Below are positions 1 through 7,750 of a stretch of 64,000 nt of DNA, in pieces. A model generated the notes under the pieces. That model was not told the DNA's origin. It saw only the letters and a list, made by a program, of their open reading frames with translations, and did not search any database. Source of the stretch: Clostridium sp. 'deep sea'. Its GTDB lineage: Bacteria > Bacillota > UBA994 > PWPR01. The translations under genes were made by a program, and so were the position numbers. Location: the NCBI RefSeq assembly GCF_014931565.1, contig NZ_CP063353.1:248001-312000 (forward strand), in the 5' to 3' direction. Positions within the stretch are counted from its first letter, which is position 1, and each line of letters starts with the position of its first letter.

Positions 1-93
1 AGTGACCTTGGCAGTAAATAACTTATTTTTTACAGTACGCTCAAAAACTCCAACCCAAAATGGTCCTTCAAAGAACACTGTAAACGAAATCAT
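1..93 (-). CDS. yjdF: YjdF family protein, N-terminal fragment (runs off window)
   Basis: The reverse strand from the ATG at 93 encodes 31 residues beginning MISFTVFFEGPFWVGVFER, and the frame stays open to the window edge. This matches the start of YjdF (DUF2992) proteins, which typically begin with a TVFFDGQFWVGV-like stretch. A strong AGGGGG ribosome site lies 8 bases upstream. The function of YjdF is not established. The family is recognised mainly because it sits behind the yjdF riboswitch, which appears to be present here too. Only the amino end is visible. Confidence 0.8.
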   Translation of the reverse strand, partial: MISFTVFFEGPFWVGVFERTVKNKLFTAKVT

Positions 94-225
94 ATCAATA
101 CCCCCTGAACTAAAAATGCTGATATCGAGAATGGACAACCCAGGGGCAGGTTACTGACAGTTTTTAAGCTGTATTCGGACTACCAACCGAATAGTGTTTT
201 AATCTCTTAGCTATTAATCATTATA
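94..225 (-). promoter_or_regulatory. yjdF riboswitch (azaaromatic-sensing RNA) with promoter
   Basis: The leader of the YjdF gene, read on the minus strand, has the hallmarks of the yjdF motif RNA as I remember it. A stem CTATTCGG...CCGAATA is followed by CTGTCAGTAACCTGCCCC and a GGGTTG segment, and the leader ends at the gene's AGGGGG ribosome site. A TATAAT -10 box lies at 220-225, so transcription should start near 212. Published yjdF RNAs bind azaaromatic compounds and act mostly on translation initiation. The assignment rests on motif memory plus the adjacent gene; a covariance search was not possible. Confidence 0.65.
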
Positions 226-397
226 TCATGTTATTAAAATCTTTATTAGCTTTGTTTAAAAATATTAATGGAAATGGTTAGCTTAGTAACAACTTATGTA
301 TTTCCAGATAAGCATAAACAGTAACTTGAAGTTTTATGGTATAAATATGACAATACATTGTCTTATTTTAGGGGTATAATAAACTTAGGTGATAATT

Positions 398-1312
398 ATG
401 AAAATCAATAGGTTGTTTGAAATTGTTGTTATCTTATTAAATAAAAATGTTGTAACGGCTAAAGAGCTAGCTGACCGTTTTGCTGTTTCTACCAGAACAA
501 TATATCGAGATATTGATGTTCTTTCAACTGCTGGTGTACCTGTATATACCAATAAAGGTAGTGGCGGAGGCATATCACTATTAGATAATTACGTGCTTAA
601 CAAAACTATGGTATCCGAAAAAGACGTTGAGAATATTTTAATGACTTTGCAAACCCTAAAAGCTGCTAGTTATACAGATGTAGATAATGTAGTGCAAAAA
701 CTAGCTTCTTTGTTTAAGAATATTCAAATTCAAGACTGGATAGAGGTAGATATAAGTGAGTGGGGTAGTTCTTCAAATAACAAAGAAAAATTTAATAGCA
801 TTAAAAAAGCAATAATTAGCCAAAATTGTCTAAAATTTAAGTACTATAATAGCGAAGGCCTTAAATCAGAAAGAGAGGTTGAGCCGCTAAAATTAATATT
901 TAAAGGACAATCATGGTATGTATGGAGCTTTTGTAAACACAAAAATAATTTTAGAATTTTTAAAATAAACAGAATGAAGGATTTTAAGGTTTTAGAAAAA
1001 ACATTTAATAGAGAGAACCATATAAATAAAATAGGGTATAAATATGAAATTAGTAAAAATTATAAAGTAAAACCTATTAAACTTAAAATGAGATTTCATG
1101 AAAAACTTTTATATACCTTATATGATTATTTTAATGAAGAGGATATTGTATATAATAGTAGTGGTACAGTAGAAGTGCAGTTTGTCTTTCCCCATACTGA
1201 TTGGATTTATAATTTTATACTTTCATTTGGAGCAGATGTTGAAGTTCTTGAACCTCAGCATGTTAGAGAAGAAGTGAAAAAGAGGTTATTAAAAATGCTT
1301 TTATTGTACTAA
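398..1312 (+). CDS. WYL-domain HTH transcriptional regulator
   Basis: This is a 304-residue DeoR/YafY-type regulator. The N-terminal winged helix (residues about 1-60, with TAKELADRFAVSTRTIYRDI) should bind DNA. A wing containing GSGGG and a linker follow. The C-terminal WYL domain (about 130-230, with GQSWYVWSFCKHK and a later FRIFKINRM) is thought to sense a ligand, often a nucleotide or nucleic acid. I chose ATG 398 over the upstream GTG at 389 because the TAGGTG ribosome site then lies 6 bases before the start. A TATAAT -10 box lies at 375-380. It is divergent from yjdF. The target genes cannot be read from the sequence. Confidence 0.85.
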   Translation: MKINRLFEIVVILLNKNVVTAKELADRFAVSTRTIYRDIDVLSTAGVPVYTNKGSGGGISLLDNYVLNKTMVSEKDVENILMTLQTLKAASYTDVDNVVQKLASLFKNIQIQDWIEVDISEWGSSSNNKEKFNSIKKAIISQNCLKFKYYNSEGLKSEREVEPLKLIFKGQSWYVWSFCKHKNNFRIFKINRMKDFKVLEKTFNRENHINKIGYKYEISKNYKVKPIKLKMRFHEKLLYTLYDYFNEEDIVYNSSGTVEVQFVFPHTDWIYNFILSFGADVEVLEPQHVREEVKKRLLKMLLLY

Positions 1313-1428
1313 ACACTTTAGTTAAAAACATAATGTTAAAGTTTTATATAGATTTCATATAAATTAGTGGATTAGAATTTTAAATGTTACAATATACTAA
1401 CTAAGCTCTATGATGAGGAGGAATACTA

Positions 1429-2268
1429 TTGAACGAATATATTGTTATGGATCAATGGGACGGTAAAATTAAAATTGAAGTCAATAATAATCTAACATCA
1501 TCTAAAATAGTATTTGAACAGTTTATTACAAAGTTAAAAGATAAAATAGAATGTGTTTTTTTTGATGAAGATGAAATTAGACGTTATTCACCAGAAAATA
1601 ATGAGTTAAATATAACCTATTTAGGTTCAAGTTTTGCTGTTCAAGATTTAAAACAAAAAATAATAAATGAGCAAAATGATAGTATTAAAGTTGAGTTTGT
1701 AAATGAGTTTAAATCGTTAGGAAAAGTTAAAATGCCTCTTAATGATAAAATTTTATTTGATGGTTGGCTAAAAGTTTATCAACGAAAAGTATCTAGTAGA
1801 GAATATAACATTCTCAAAAACTATAGTGCGGTAACTTCCTTAATTGTAAATGAAGACAGTGAGGTTTTATTAGTTAAGCAATTTAGACCAGCAGTTATGA
1901 CTATTACATATGAGCTGCCAGCAGGTTGTTTGGATGTTGAGAACGAAGATCCTTTAGATACAATGGTAAGAGAGTTAAGAGAAGAGACTAATTTAACTAT
2001 AGGAAGAACACGATTACAAAAATTAATTACCTATTATACATCTTTAGGACACTCCAATAGTCAAAACACAATCTACTATGCAAGTGTAGCAAAGTCTGAG
2101 CAATATGCTACATGTATTAATGATGAAGATGTTTTAGAGACAGTCTGGATGCCTTTTAAAGAGTTTGAGAAACATATTAAACAGGGTAATATTAGTGATT
2201 CTAAAACTGTAATGGCATACTATCATTATAAAACATTTATAGAGCAAAAAACGCTGAGCATTCACTAA
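1429..2268 (+). CDS. Nudix hydrolase with unrecognised N-terminal half
   Basis: The protein has 279 residues and a TTG start 7 bases after GAGGAGG. The C-terminal half is a Nudix domain of the ADP-ribose pyrophosphatase type. It has SLIVNEDSEVLLVKQFRPAV, then ELPAG, then the Nudix box around residues 165-190 with the core RELREET. The box has one extra residue between its first Gly and first Glu compared with the classic spacing. The family hydrolyses nucleoside diphosphates linked to another moiety, using Mg2+. The first ~110 residues match nothing I know and may be a substrate or partner module. A close ribosome site 36 bases downstream suggests cotranscription with the next gene. Confidence 0.8.
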   Translation: MNEYIVMDQWDGKIKIEVNNNLTSSKIVFEQFITKLKDKIECVFFDEDEIRRYSPENNELNITYLGSSFAVQDLKQKIINEQNDSIKVEFVNEFKSLGKVKMPLNDKILFDGWLKVYQRKVSSREYNILKNYSAVTSLIVNEDSEVLLVKQFRPAVMTITYELPAGCLDVENEDPLDTMVRELREETNLTIGRTRLQKLITYYTSLGHSNSQNTIYYASVAKSEQYATCINDEDVLETVWMPFKEFEKHIKQGNISDSKTVMAYYHYKTFIEQKTLSIH

Positions 2269-2304
2269 GTGAGTGTTGTTTAGTGGATAGGAGAAACTAC
2301 AACA

Positions 2305-3042
2305 ATGAATAAAATTGTATTATACTTGATAACAATCATACTTATGGCAGCATTAGTGGCTCTTAAAGTACCATATTTGTTAGCTACTATAATTACAGTA
2401 TCCGTAGTGATGGTTTTATATATGAAGTTAATTACTAATAAAAGCAGATTGCGTTATAAAGTATTAGCTCAAGAATGTAATCCCGCTGAGTTTATAAAGA
2501 TTACTGAGCAGCAATTAGTTGTTCATAAAAAAAATAAAAAAGCAGTTGCCTATTTAACAATTGATAAAGCAGCAGCTTTAATAGCACAAGGTGATTTTGA
2601 GCAAGCAAAAGAATTGTTGTTAGCTATAGACAAAAACTATATTACAGAAAAAAACGGATTACTATTAAACTACAATATTTACTATGTTACTTGTTTGTAT
2701 GAACTAAACTTAATAGATGAGGCAGAAGAGTTTTACGAGAAAAACATAGTTAAATTAATCGAAAATAATGAAAAACAAGCTTTAACAATACTGCTTTTAG
2801 AGGGTGAAAGAGATTTTTACTTGCAGAATTATACTAATAGCAAACAAAAATTGCAAAGTATATTAAGTAATTCAATATCTTTAATGAGTAGATTAAAAAT
2901 CTTATACAAGCTTGCCTTAATTGATTTATATAATGGTGATAAAGAAAGTGCTAAAGTTAAGTTAAAAGAGATATTAGAACTTGGAAATGGATTAATGGTA
3001 GCCCAAAAAGCACATCAGCATTTAGTATTATTGAATAACTAA
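2305..3042 (+). CDS. Membrane-anchored TPR-like protein
   Basis: This 245-residue protein starts with two adjacent hydrophobic helices (about residues 3-20 and 24-42). A cytoplasmic-looking helical region follows, with TPR-style motifs such as AALIAQGDFEQAKELLLAI, YYVTCLYELNLIDEAEEFYEKN and LIDLYNGDKESAKVKLKEIL. TPR folds mediate protein-protein contacts, so a scaffold role at the membrane is plausible. No enzyme signature is present. It follows the Nudix gene by 36 bases and is closed by two terminator-like hairpins. Confidence 0.7.
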   Translation: MNKIVLYLITIILMAALVALKVPYLLATIITVSVVMVLYMKLITNKSRLRYKVLAQECNPAEFIKITEQQLVVHKKNKKAVAYLTIDKAAALIAQGDFEQAKELLLAIDKNYITEKNGLLLNYNIYYVTCLYELNLIDEAEEFYEKNIVKLIENNEKQALTILLLEGERDFYLQNYTNSKQKLQSILSNSISLMSRLKILYKLALIDLYNGDKESAKVKLKEILELGNGLMVAQKAHQHLVLLNN

Positions 3043-3054
3043 GTAAAATAAATG

Positions 3055-3085
3055 ACTGTTACTATAAACTGGTAGCAGTTTTTTT
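3055..3085 (+). terminator. Rho-independent terminator
   Basis: A stem ACTGTTAC/GTAGCAGT with one G-U pair and an eight-base loop is followed by seven T residues. It sits 13 bases after the TPR gene stop codon. Confidence 0.8.
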
Positions 3086-3097
3086 GGCTCTATAATA

Positions 3098-3133
3098 AAT
3101 AGTGTGGGCGAAAAACATCCATACTATTTTTTT
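3098..3133 (+). terminator. Second terminator-like hairpin
   Basis: AATAGTGTGG pairs with CCATACTATT (one mismatch) around a GCGAAAAACAT loop, and a run of seven T follows. It backs up the hairpin at 3055. Bases 3134-3213 show nothing I recognise. Confidence 0.6.
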
Positions 3134-3213
3134 AAATAAAATAAGAAGGGCATAACCCCAGAACGTAGTAGTTTTAATTGCTCCAGAATCTATGGTACTA
3201 ATCTAAGTAAATA

Positions 3214-3256
3214 TTTCAGTGTATTTCACATCAGTTTCACATTAAGGATGTATTAT
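3214..3256 (+). promoter_or_regulatory. Phased TTCACA direct repeats plus -10 of the response-regulator gene
   Basis: TTCACA occurs at 3225 and 3236, 11 bases apart, with a weaker TTCAGT one turn upstream. A TATTAT -10 box begins at 3251, exactly 15 bases after the start of the last repeat. The same repeats with the same 15-base distance precede the secreted protein gene (4274-4316). Direct repeats phased by one helical turn and taking the place of a -35 box are typical of OmpR/PhoB-type activator sites. I infer that the adjacent response regulator binds here and controls itself. Confidence 0.6.
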
Positions 3257-3320
3257 ATAGCTAACCAACATGTTAAATTAAAAAATATACTTGTATATTG
3301 AGATTAGTAGTATTTCATAT

Positions 3321-3350
3321 AAATTTGCCTGCCTAAAGGTAGGCAAATTT
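3321..3350 (+). promoter_or_regulatory. Leader hairpin of unknown role
   Basis: A 13-base-pair inverted repeat (AAATTTGCCTGCC / GGTAGGCAAATTT, one G-U pair) with a four-base loop lies in the ~145-nt leader of the response-regulator gene. No T run follows on the plus strand. It may be an RNA stability or binding element. Confidence 0.5.
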
Positions 3351-3402
3351 AAGTTGTAGGTTATAATAAACTATATACAAAGCTTTATATGAAGGTGTAA
3401 AA

Positions 3403-4083
3403 ATGAGCAATTCAATACTTGTTGTGGAAGATGAAAAAAGAATGATAGAAATAATCTGTGATTATATAGAATCTGAAGGGTATGCCGTTTATAAGGCTGC
3501 TGATGGACTAGAGGCTATGGATATATTTGATAATAATGATATTAATTTGGTAATCCTAGATATAATGATTCCTAAACTGGATGGCTGGTCAGTATGTAGA
3601 AGAATAAGAAAAAAATCTGATACTCTAATTATTATATTGAGTGCTCGTAGTGACGAAGACGATAAATTACTTGGTTTTGAACTAGGTGCAGATGAATATG
3701 TTACCAAGCCGTTTAGTCCCAAAGTTTTAATGGCTAGGGTTAAAGCCCTATTAAAAAGATTTGAAAACAACTGTCCCTATAATAATAGAAATATTACTAT
3801 AATAGATGAACTTTGCATAGATAAAGATGCCTACAAAGTTTTAGTTAATAACAAAGAATTAAACTTAACAATTAAAGAATATGAGCTTTTACTAAAGCTT
3901 GTAGATAATAAAGGCAAGGTATTTAAAAGAGATGTATTAATTAACTCAATTTGGGGCTATGATTATTTTGGTGATGGTAGAGTAATAGATACAAATATAA
4001 AAACACTACGCAAAAAACTAGGGATTTGTTCAAAATTTATAAAAACTGTAATAGGTGTTGGATACAAGTTCGAGGTGAAATAA
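3403..4083 (+). CDS. OmpR-family response regulator
   Basis: The protein has 226 residues. The N-terminal receiver domain (about 1-120) has the acidic pocket E9/D10, the phospho-acceptor D53 in VILDIMIPK, and the conserved Lys in YVTKPFSP. The C-terminal winged-helix domain (about 130-225) ends in VIDTNIKTLRKKLG...VIGVGYKFE, the OmpR/PhoB DNA-binding signature. It is a cytoplasmic transcription factor activated by a sensor kinase. The stop codon overlaps the ATG of a decayed kinase gene (TAATG), so the original partner was lost. The intact kinase at 5470 is the likely current partner. Phased TTCACA repeats in its own promoter suggest autoregulation. Confidence 0.92.
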   Translation: MSNSILVVEDEKRMIEIICDYIESEGYAVYKAADGLEAMDIFDNNDINLVILDIMIPKLDGWSVCRRIRKKSDTLIIILSARSDEDDKLLGFELGADEYVTKPFSPKVLMARVKALLKRFENNCPYNNRNITIIDELCIDKDAYKVLVNNKELNLTIKEYELLLKLVDNKGKVFKRDVLINSIWGYDYFGDGRVIDTNIKTLRKKLGICSKFIKTVIGVGYKFEVK

Positions 4084-4333
4084 TGAAAAAATCACCTACT
4101 TTTAAATGTTTTTGCTTATGTTCATGTTCTTTATGTTGTTAATTAGTTTCATAACAATGTTTAACTAAAATTTTATTTAGCAAAAACTGTATAGAGATGT
4201 TGTTATTAGACTTAATTGAGCAAGAATTTAAAGATTGTATAAGTGAATTGTGAAGAGAGTTTGTAGCCAATGTTTCACATCAAGTTCATACAGGTTTCAC
4301 ATTAAAGTTCTATAATGAAAACATCAAAATATA
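4083..4333 (+). pseudogene. Histidine-kinase remnant
   Basis: Immediately after the response regulator, overlapping its stop by one base, a new ATG opens. It runs out after about 19 codons, but a one-base shift reveals a membrane helix (MFLLMFMFFMLLISFITMF). Further on, another frame reads LDLIEQEFKDCISEL, a stop, then REFVANVSHQ. The last part is the kinase H-box, matching FVANVSHELK in the intact kinase at 5470. The sensor domain, the end of the dimerisation domain and the ATPase domain are missing. This is a heavily deleted and frameshifted kinase gene. Its H-box sequence now forms part of the next gene's promoter. Confidence 0.8.
4274..4316 (+). promoter_or_regulatory. Three phased TTCACA-type repeats and TATAAT, promoter of the secreted repeat protein
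   Basis: TTCACA (4274), TTCATA (4285) and TTCACA (4296) follow each other at exactly 11-base spacing. A perfect TATAAT begins at 4311, 15 bases from the last repeat, as in the promoter at 3214. There is no usable -35 box, which fits an activator-dependent OmpR/PhoB-class promoter. The first repeat coincides with codons for the H-box of the decayed kinase. The site places the secreted protein in the regulon of the response regulator at 3403 (inference). Confidence 0.65.
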
Positions 4334-4344
4334 GGAGGTTTAAT

Positions 4345-5358
4345 ATGTATAAAAAAATAGTTGGAGTAGCATTAGCAACAGTTATGAGTTTAACAACATT
4401 AGGAGTTAATAATGTTAATTTGGGTGATGAGTTTAATTCAAAAAATATTGAAAGAGTAGAGGTAACTAATAGTCTAGAAAATCAAGAGTTAAATTTAGTT
4501 AGTCTAACTGGTAATGAGAGTATTCGTTACTTAATATGTAAAATTATGCACGTTCCAAGTTTTAAGAGTTTTCAAGAGTATAAAAGTAGGTTAATGGTTG
4601 ATGTAACTGAAGAAGTACTAAGTAAAGCTGAAAATATTTATAATAAAGCTATGTTGCTAGATAAAGCTGGAAATATAGAAGAATTGAATAAAGTTTGGCT
4701 TGAGTTCAATAAATTAGGATTAGAGTATTTAGGACAATATGAATATTATGATTATTTTTACGAAACTGCACTCTTTAATGCTTTTATGCCTAAAGAAATA
4801 GAAGAAAAAGCAAAAAGTCTATATAATAATGCAATTAAAGCTGAAAAAGAAAATAATAAAGAAAAAGCAATTAAGTTATGGGCTGAATTGCAAGATATGA
4901 AGCTGTTTAATAAGGTTTTTGAACCTGAGGATACATATGAATGTTTAAAAGGTAATGGTATAAGATATATATCTTGTCTGCAAATCAATGAACCAGATTT
5001 TGATAGTTTTGATGACTATAAAAACAGACTTCTTGTAAATATTACTAACGAAGAGTTGGAAAAGGCAAAAGATTTATATAATAAAGCTATGTCGCTTCAA
5101 AATAGACGTGATTATAGTGGAGCAAATCATATATGGAATGAGATGTCTGAGTTAGGCTTATTAGAATATACTGACCAATATAAATTTGGACCTTTTGAGT
5201 ATATTTCTCCTTTTATTAAGCAAGAACTCTCTGAAGAAGAGTATTTAAAAGCTGAAAGATTGTATAATGATGCTGTAAAAGCCGAAAAAGGAAATAATGC
5301 TAAAGAAGCGTCTAGACTATGGAACGAGTTACAAAGATTAACTACAATTTACAAATAA
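4345..5358 (+). CDS. Secreted protein with four helical repeat modules
   Basis: The start is ATG 4345, seven bases after AGGAGG. An upstream in-frame ATG at 4315 overlaps the -10 box and cannot be used. The 337-residue product has a signal peptide (MYKKIVGVALATVMSLTTLG). The rest is two copies of a ~150-residue unit, each opening with a SIRYLIC- or GIRYISC-type motif. Each unit holds two modules of the form KAxxLYNxAxxAExxxNxxxAxxLWxEL. The modules look like TPR-type helical hairpins. I do not recognise the family. Its place between regulator and kinase, under the TTCACA promoter, suggests an exported sensor partner or main target of the system. Confidence 0.75.
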   Translation: MYKKIVGVALATVMSLTTLGVNNVNLGDEFNSKNIERVEVTNSLENQELNLVSLTGNESIRYLICKIMHVPSFKSFQEYKSRLMVDVTEEVLSKAENIYNKAMLLDKAGNIEELNKVWLEFNKLGLEYLGQYEYYDYFYETALFNAFMPKEIEEKAKSLYNNAIKAEKENNKEKAIKLWAELQDMKLFNKVFEPEDTYECLKGNGIRYISCLQINEPDFDSFDDYKNRLLVNITNEELEKAKDLYNKAMSLQNRRDYSGANHIWNEMSELGLLEYTDQYKFGPFEYISPFIKQELSEEEYLKAERLYNDAVKAEKGNNAKEASRLWNELQRLTTIYK

Positions 5359-5373
5359 ATTGTAATATTCAAA

Positions 5374-5419
5374 CAATTATAAGCTCTCGTTTTTTAATAG
5401 GGAGCTTATAATTGTTTTC
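5374..5419 (+). terminator. Rho-independent terminator
   Basis: A 15-base-pair stem (CAATTATAAGCTCTC with its near-perfect complement, one mismatch) is followed by TTTTCT. It separates the secreted protein gene from the kinase gene. Confidence 0.75.
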
Positions 5420-5469
5420 TGTATTTAAGTGTATAAATTAACTAATGTAGAATGTAAATGGGAGATAAA

Positions 5470-7179
5470 ATGAGGAAATCGTTAACATGTAAAGTTTTTT
5501 TAATCACTTCATTATGTTTTACTTTAATTTTAGGTTTAGTTACTCTATTTACAACAGTGTTTATAGACAGTGTACATCAAAAAAAAGAAATTTCTTATGC
5601 AATTAAAAGTGTAAATAATTTTGTAACCCAAAACAATAAAAAAGATTGGACTCAAAGAGAACTTTATATCAAACTAATTCATACGAACATTAACAGTCAG
5701 GCATTATGTGAAATAGTAGACCCAAAAGTGGGTTTTGGTAGACCATCCAAAGCATATGATGACTTTCAAAGGGTATTATTTACTGTAGAGAGAAATGGAA
5801 ATGATTTATATGATATACGAATATCTAAAAAGAAATATGATATTGCATTTGGTAAAAAAAATATTTTTAATGGAGATATGTTAAGAATTAAAGGATATAT
5901 TAAAGCAAAAAGTATAATACCAATTCAAATAAATGGGGTTAACTTAGAATATGACAAAAACATAACACTAGATAAGAGTATAGATGATATTTTTTATGTG
6001 AGAGCAATATCATTTGACAATAAAGCTAACTACGAAGTTATCAGTGATATTTTTACTAAAAGAAATTTTATAGGTTTTGAATATTATATTTCCAAATCTC
6101 CAAATTTTGCTAGGCATCTATATTATAAAAGAAAAATTGAAAATACAAGTGGTAAGGTTTTAGCTGTGCAAGCTATTGTAATATTACAGCCTGTATATCA
6201 AACTATTAAATTGATTAAGGAATATTATGTTTACTTCTATATACTAGCATTAGGTGTCTCATTAGTTATGACATTTATTTACTCAAGAGTTGTAACAAAT
6301 CCATTAAAAAAATTATCACATTCTGCAAGTAGAATGGCAAATATGGATTTTTCTGATAACTATAGTGTTAATAGTGAGGATGAATTGGGCATTTTATCTA
6401 AAAGTTTAAATACTCTTTCACGTAATTTAAATGATGCTCTTAATCAATTAAAAAGTGCTAACTATCAACTTAAACTAGACTATGAAAAAGAGCTTAAACA
6501 AGAAAAATCACGTAAGGAGTTTGTAGCGAATGTTTCACATGAGCTGAAAACCCCTCTAGGAATAATAAAGGGTTTTGCAGAGGGACTAAAGGATGGCATA
6601 AAAAAAGATAAAAGAGATTATTATATAGATGTTATTTTAGATGAAGTTGAAAAAATGAACATCTTAATTTTGGAGATGTTAGAGTTATCTAAGCTTGAGG
6701 CTGGAGCTTTAAAGCTTAAAGTTGAAGAGTTTGATTTAAATAAATTAGTAAATAAGGTAGCAGATGTATTTAAGTTACCTGTAAGTGATAAAGGTTTAGT
6801 TATTAGTATTAGTGGTTTGTTTAATAATGTTATAGCTGATAAATCGAAAATTGAACAAGTTATAATAAATTTAGTTGGTAACGCCATAAAACACAGTACC
6901 GAGAATAGTGAGATTAAAGTATATGGTGAAGTTAAAGATAATAAAAACTATGTATATATTAAAAATAAATGTAATCCACTAACAGATGAAGAGTTAGTGA
7001 ATATTTGGCATAGATTTTATAAAACAGATAAGTCACACAATAGAGATAATGGTGGTACTGGCTTGGGGTTAGCAATAGTAAAAGCAATACTTGAGGTTCA
7101 TGAATTTGATTATGGTGTTAATAACTGTAATGATGGGGTTATATTTTATTTTGCAGTTGATTTAAGTATTAAAGATTAG
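5470..7179 (+). CDS. Membrane sensor histidine kinase
   Basis: ATG 5470 follows GGGAG by 5 bases; an ATG at 5458 has no ribosome site. The 569-residue protein has a first membrane helix (about 8-30), an extracellular sensor region of ~200 residues, a second helix (about 245-265) and a HAMP segment. The HisKA H-box follows with phospho-acceptor H357 in FVANVSHELKTP. The C-terminal HATPase_c has an N-box (NAIKHS) and a G-box (GGTGLGLAIVK). It autophosphorylates and passes phosphate to a response regulator, most likely the one at 3403. The sensor domain resembles nothing I can name. It lies directly downstream of the secreted repeat protein, which could be its ligand or modulator. Confidence 0.9.
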   Translation: MRKSLTCKVFLITSLCFTLILGLVTLFTTVFIDSVHQKKEISYAIKSVNNFVTQNNKKDWTQRELYIKLIHTNINSQALCEIVDPKVGFGRPSKAYDDFQRVLFTVERNGNDLYDIRISKKKYDIAFGKKNIFNGDMLRIKGYIKAKSIIPIQINGVNLEYDKNITLDKSIDDIFYVRAISFDNKANYEVISDIFTKRNFIGFEYYISKSPNFARHLYYKRKIENTSGKVLAVQAIVILQPVYQTIKLIKEYYVYFYILALGVSLVMTFIYSRVVTNPLKKLSHSASRMANMDFSDNYSVNSEDELGILSKSLNTLSRNLNDALNQLKSANYQLKLDYEKELKQEKSRKEFVANVSHELKTPLGIIKGFAEGLKDGIKKDKRDYYIDVILDEVEKMNILILEMLELSKLEAGALKLKVEEFDLNKLVNKVADVFKLPVSDKGLVISISGLFNNVIADKSKIEQVIINLVGNAIKHSTENSEIKVYGEVKDNKNYVYIKNKCNPLTDEELVNIWHRFYKTDKSHNRDNGGTGLGLAIVKAILEVHEFDYGVNNCNDGVIFYFAVDLSIKD

Positions 7180-7386
7180 TAACAGTTGTATAGTTACACG
7201 TTAGCTAAGTATCAACAACGTAACTACTAAGATACTTCATTTAAACAATAAGTTACACTTGTGTTAGTAAAATACTTTTATTTTAGCTTGTCTACAAATA
7301 TTTTGAGATAACCATTGTTTTTTGTTTAAACGTTTTTAATTATTATCATATTATAATTAAATTATGAAAAAAGTATCTTAATTATA

Positions 7387-7395
7387 TGATATACT
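7387..7395 (+). promoter_or_regulatory. Extended -10 promoter of the triple-riboswitch leader
   Basis: TG-A-TATACT forms an extended -10 box with no clear -35. Transcription would start near 7402, giving a leader of about 360 nt that spans all three c-di-GMP aptamers. Upstream, 7180-7386 is AT-rich with partial inverted repeats of TAGTTACACG and GTAACTA types, and no gene is visible there. Confidence 0.5.
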
Positions 7396-7450
7396 AATCA
7401 TGAGAGGGTAATTAAAGTGCAGTCAGACAGTATTGACCGCAGTATTCTGT

Positions 7451-7528
7451 AAATAGCAAAACATATTAAAGTATGTGACGCAAAGCTATAGGGTCTAAGG
7501 CTTAAAAAGCTAGGATAGCCAGCTACCA
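7451..7528 (+). promoter_or_regulatory. c-di-GMP-I riboswitch aptamer 1 of 3 (GEMM)
   Basis: The segment has the GEMM-I core. AGCAAAACATA and TATGTGACGCAAAGC flank a short loop (P2). TATAGGGTCTAAG and a GATAGCCAGCTACC closing segment follow. The order GCAAA - hairpin - GACGCAAAGC - GGGTCTAAG - AGCCAGCTACC is that of known c-di-GMP-I aptamers. A strong hairpin with loop around ACCATG (about 7529-7569) separates it from aptamer 2. Confidence 0.85.
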
Positions 7529-7566
7529 GAAAAGTCTTTGATTACCATGTAATCTATAGATCTTTT

Positions 7567-7650
7567 CACGACAAACGGCAAACTAAGTGAAAGCTTAGGA
7601 CGCAAAACTAGAGGGTCTAAGTCTTAATTGATATGACAGCCAGTTATCGA
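7567..7650 (+). promoter_or_regulatory. c-di-GMP-I riboswitch aptamer 2 of 3 (GEMM)
   Basis: ACGGCAAACTAAG, a GTGAAAG-type capped hairpin, CTTAGGACGCAAAACT, GAGGGTCTAAG and GACAGCCAGTTATC reproduce the GEMM-I order. P2 is five base pairs (CTAAG/CTTAG). It is followed by a purine-rich/pyrimidine-rich hairpin at 7649-7674. Confidence 0.87.
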
Positions 7651-7679
7651 AAGAAGAGTTTTAACTTTTCTTTCCCAAA

Positions 7680-7750
7680 TAAGGGCAAACCTGCTGTGAG
7701 GCAGGGACGCAAAACTATAGGGTCTTTGAAAAAAGATAGCCAGATGCTAA
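7680..7750 (+). promoter_or_regulatory. c-di-GMP-I riboswitch aptamer 3 of 3, adjoining the ribosome site
   Basis: AGGGCAAACCTGC, loop, GCAGGGACGCAAAACT, TAGGGTCT, a shortened P3 and GATAGCCAGATGC match GEMM-I very closely. The aptamer ends one base before the GGGAGAGG ribosome site (7751-7758) of the TTG-started gene at 7764, so control of translation is likely. CTTTCCC at 7670-7676, just before the aptamer, can pair either with the upstream purine hairpin or with this ribosome site. Confidence 0.88.

Noticed and set aside
4315-4344. Earlier start for the secreted repeat protein
   Set aside because: ATG 4315 overlaps the TATAAT box; ATG 4345 has AGGAGG and leads straight into a signal peptide.
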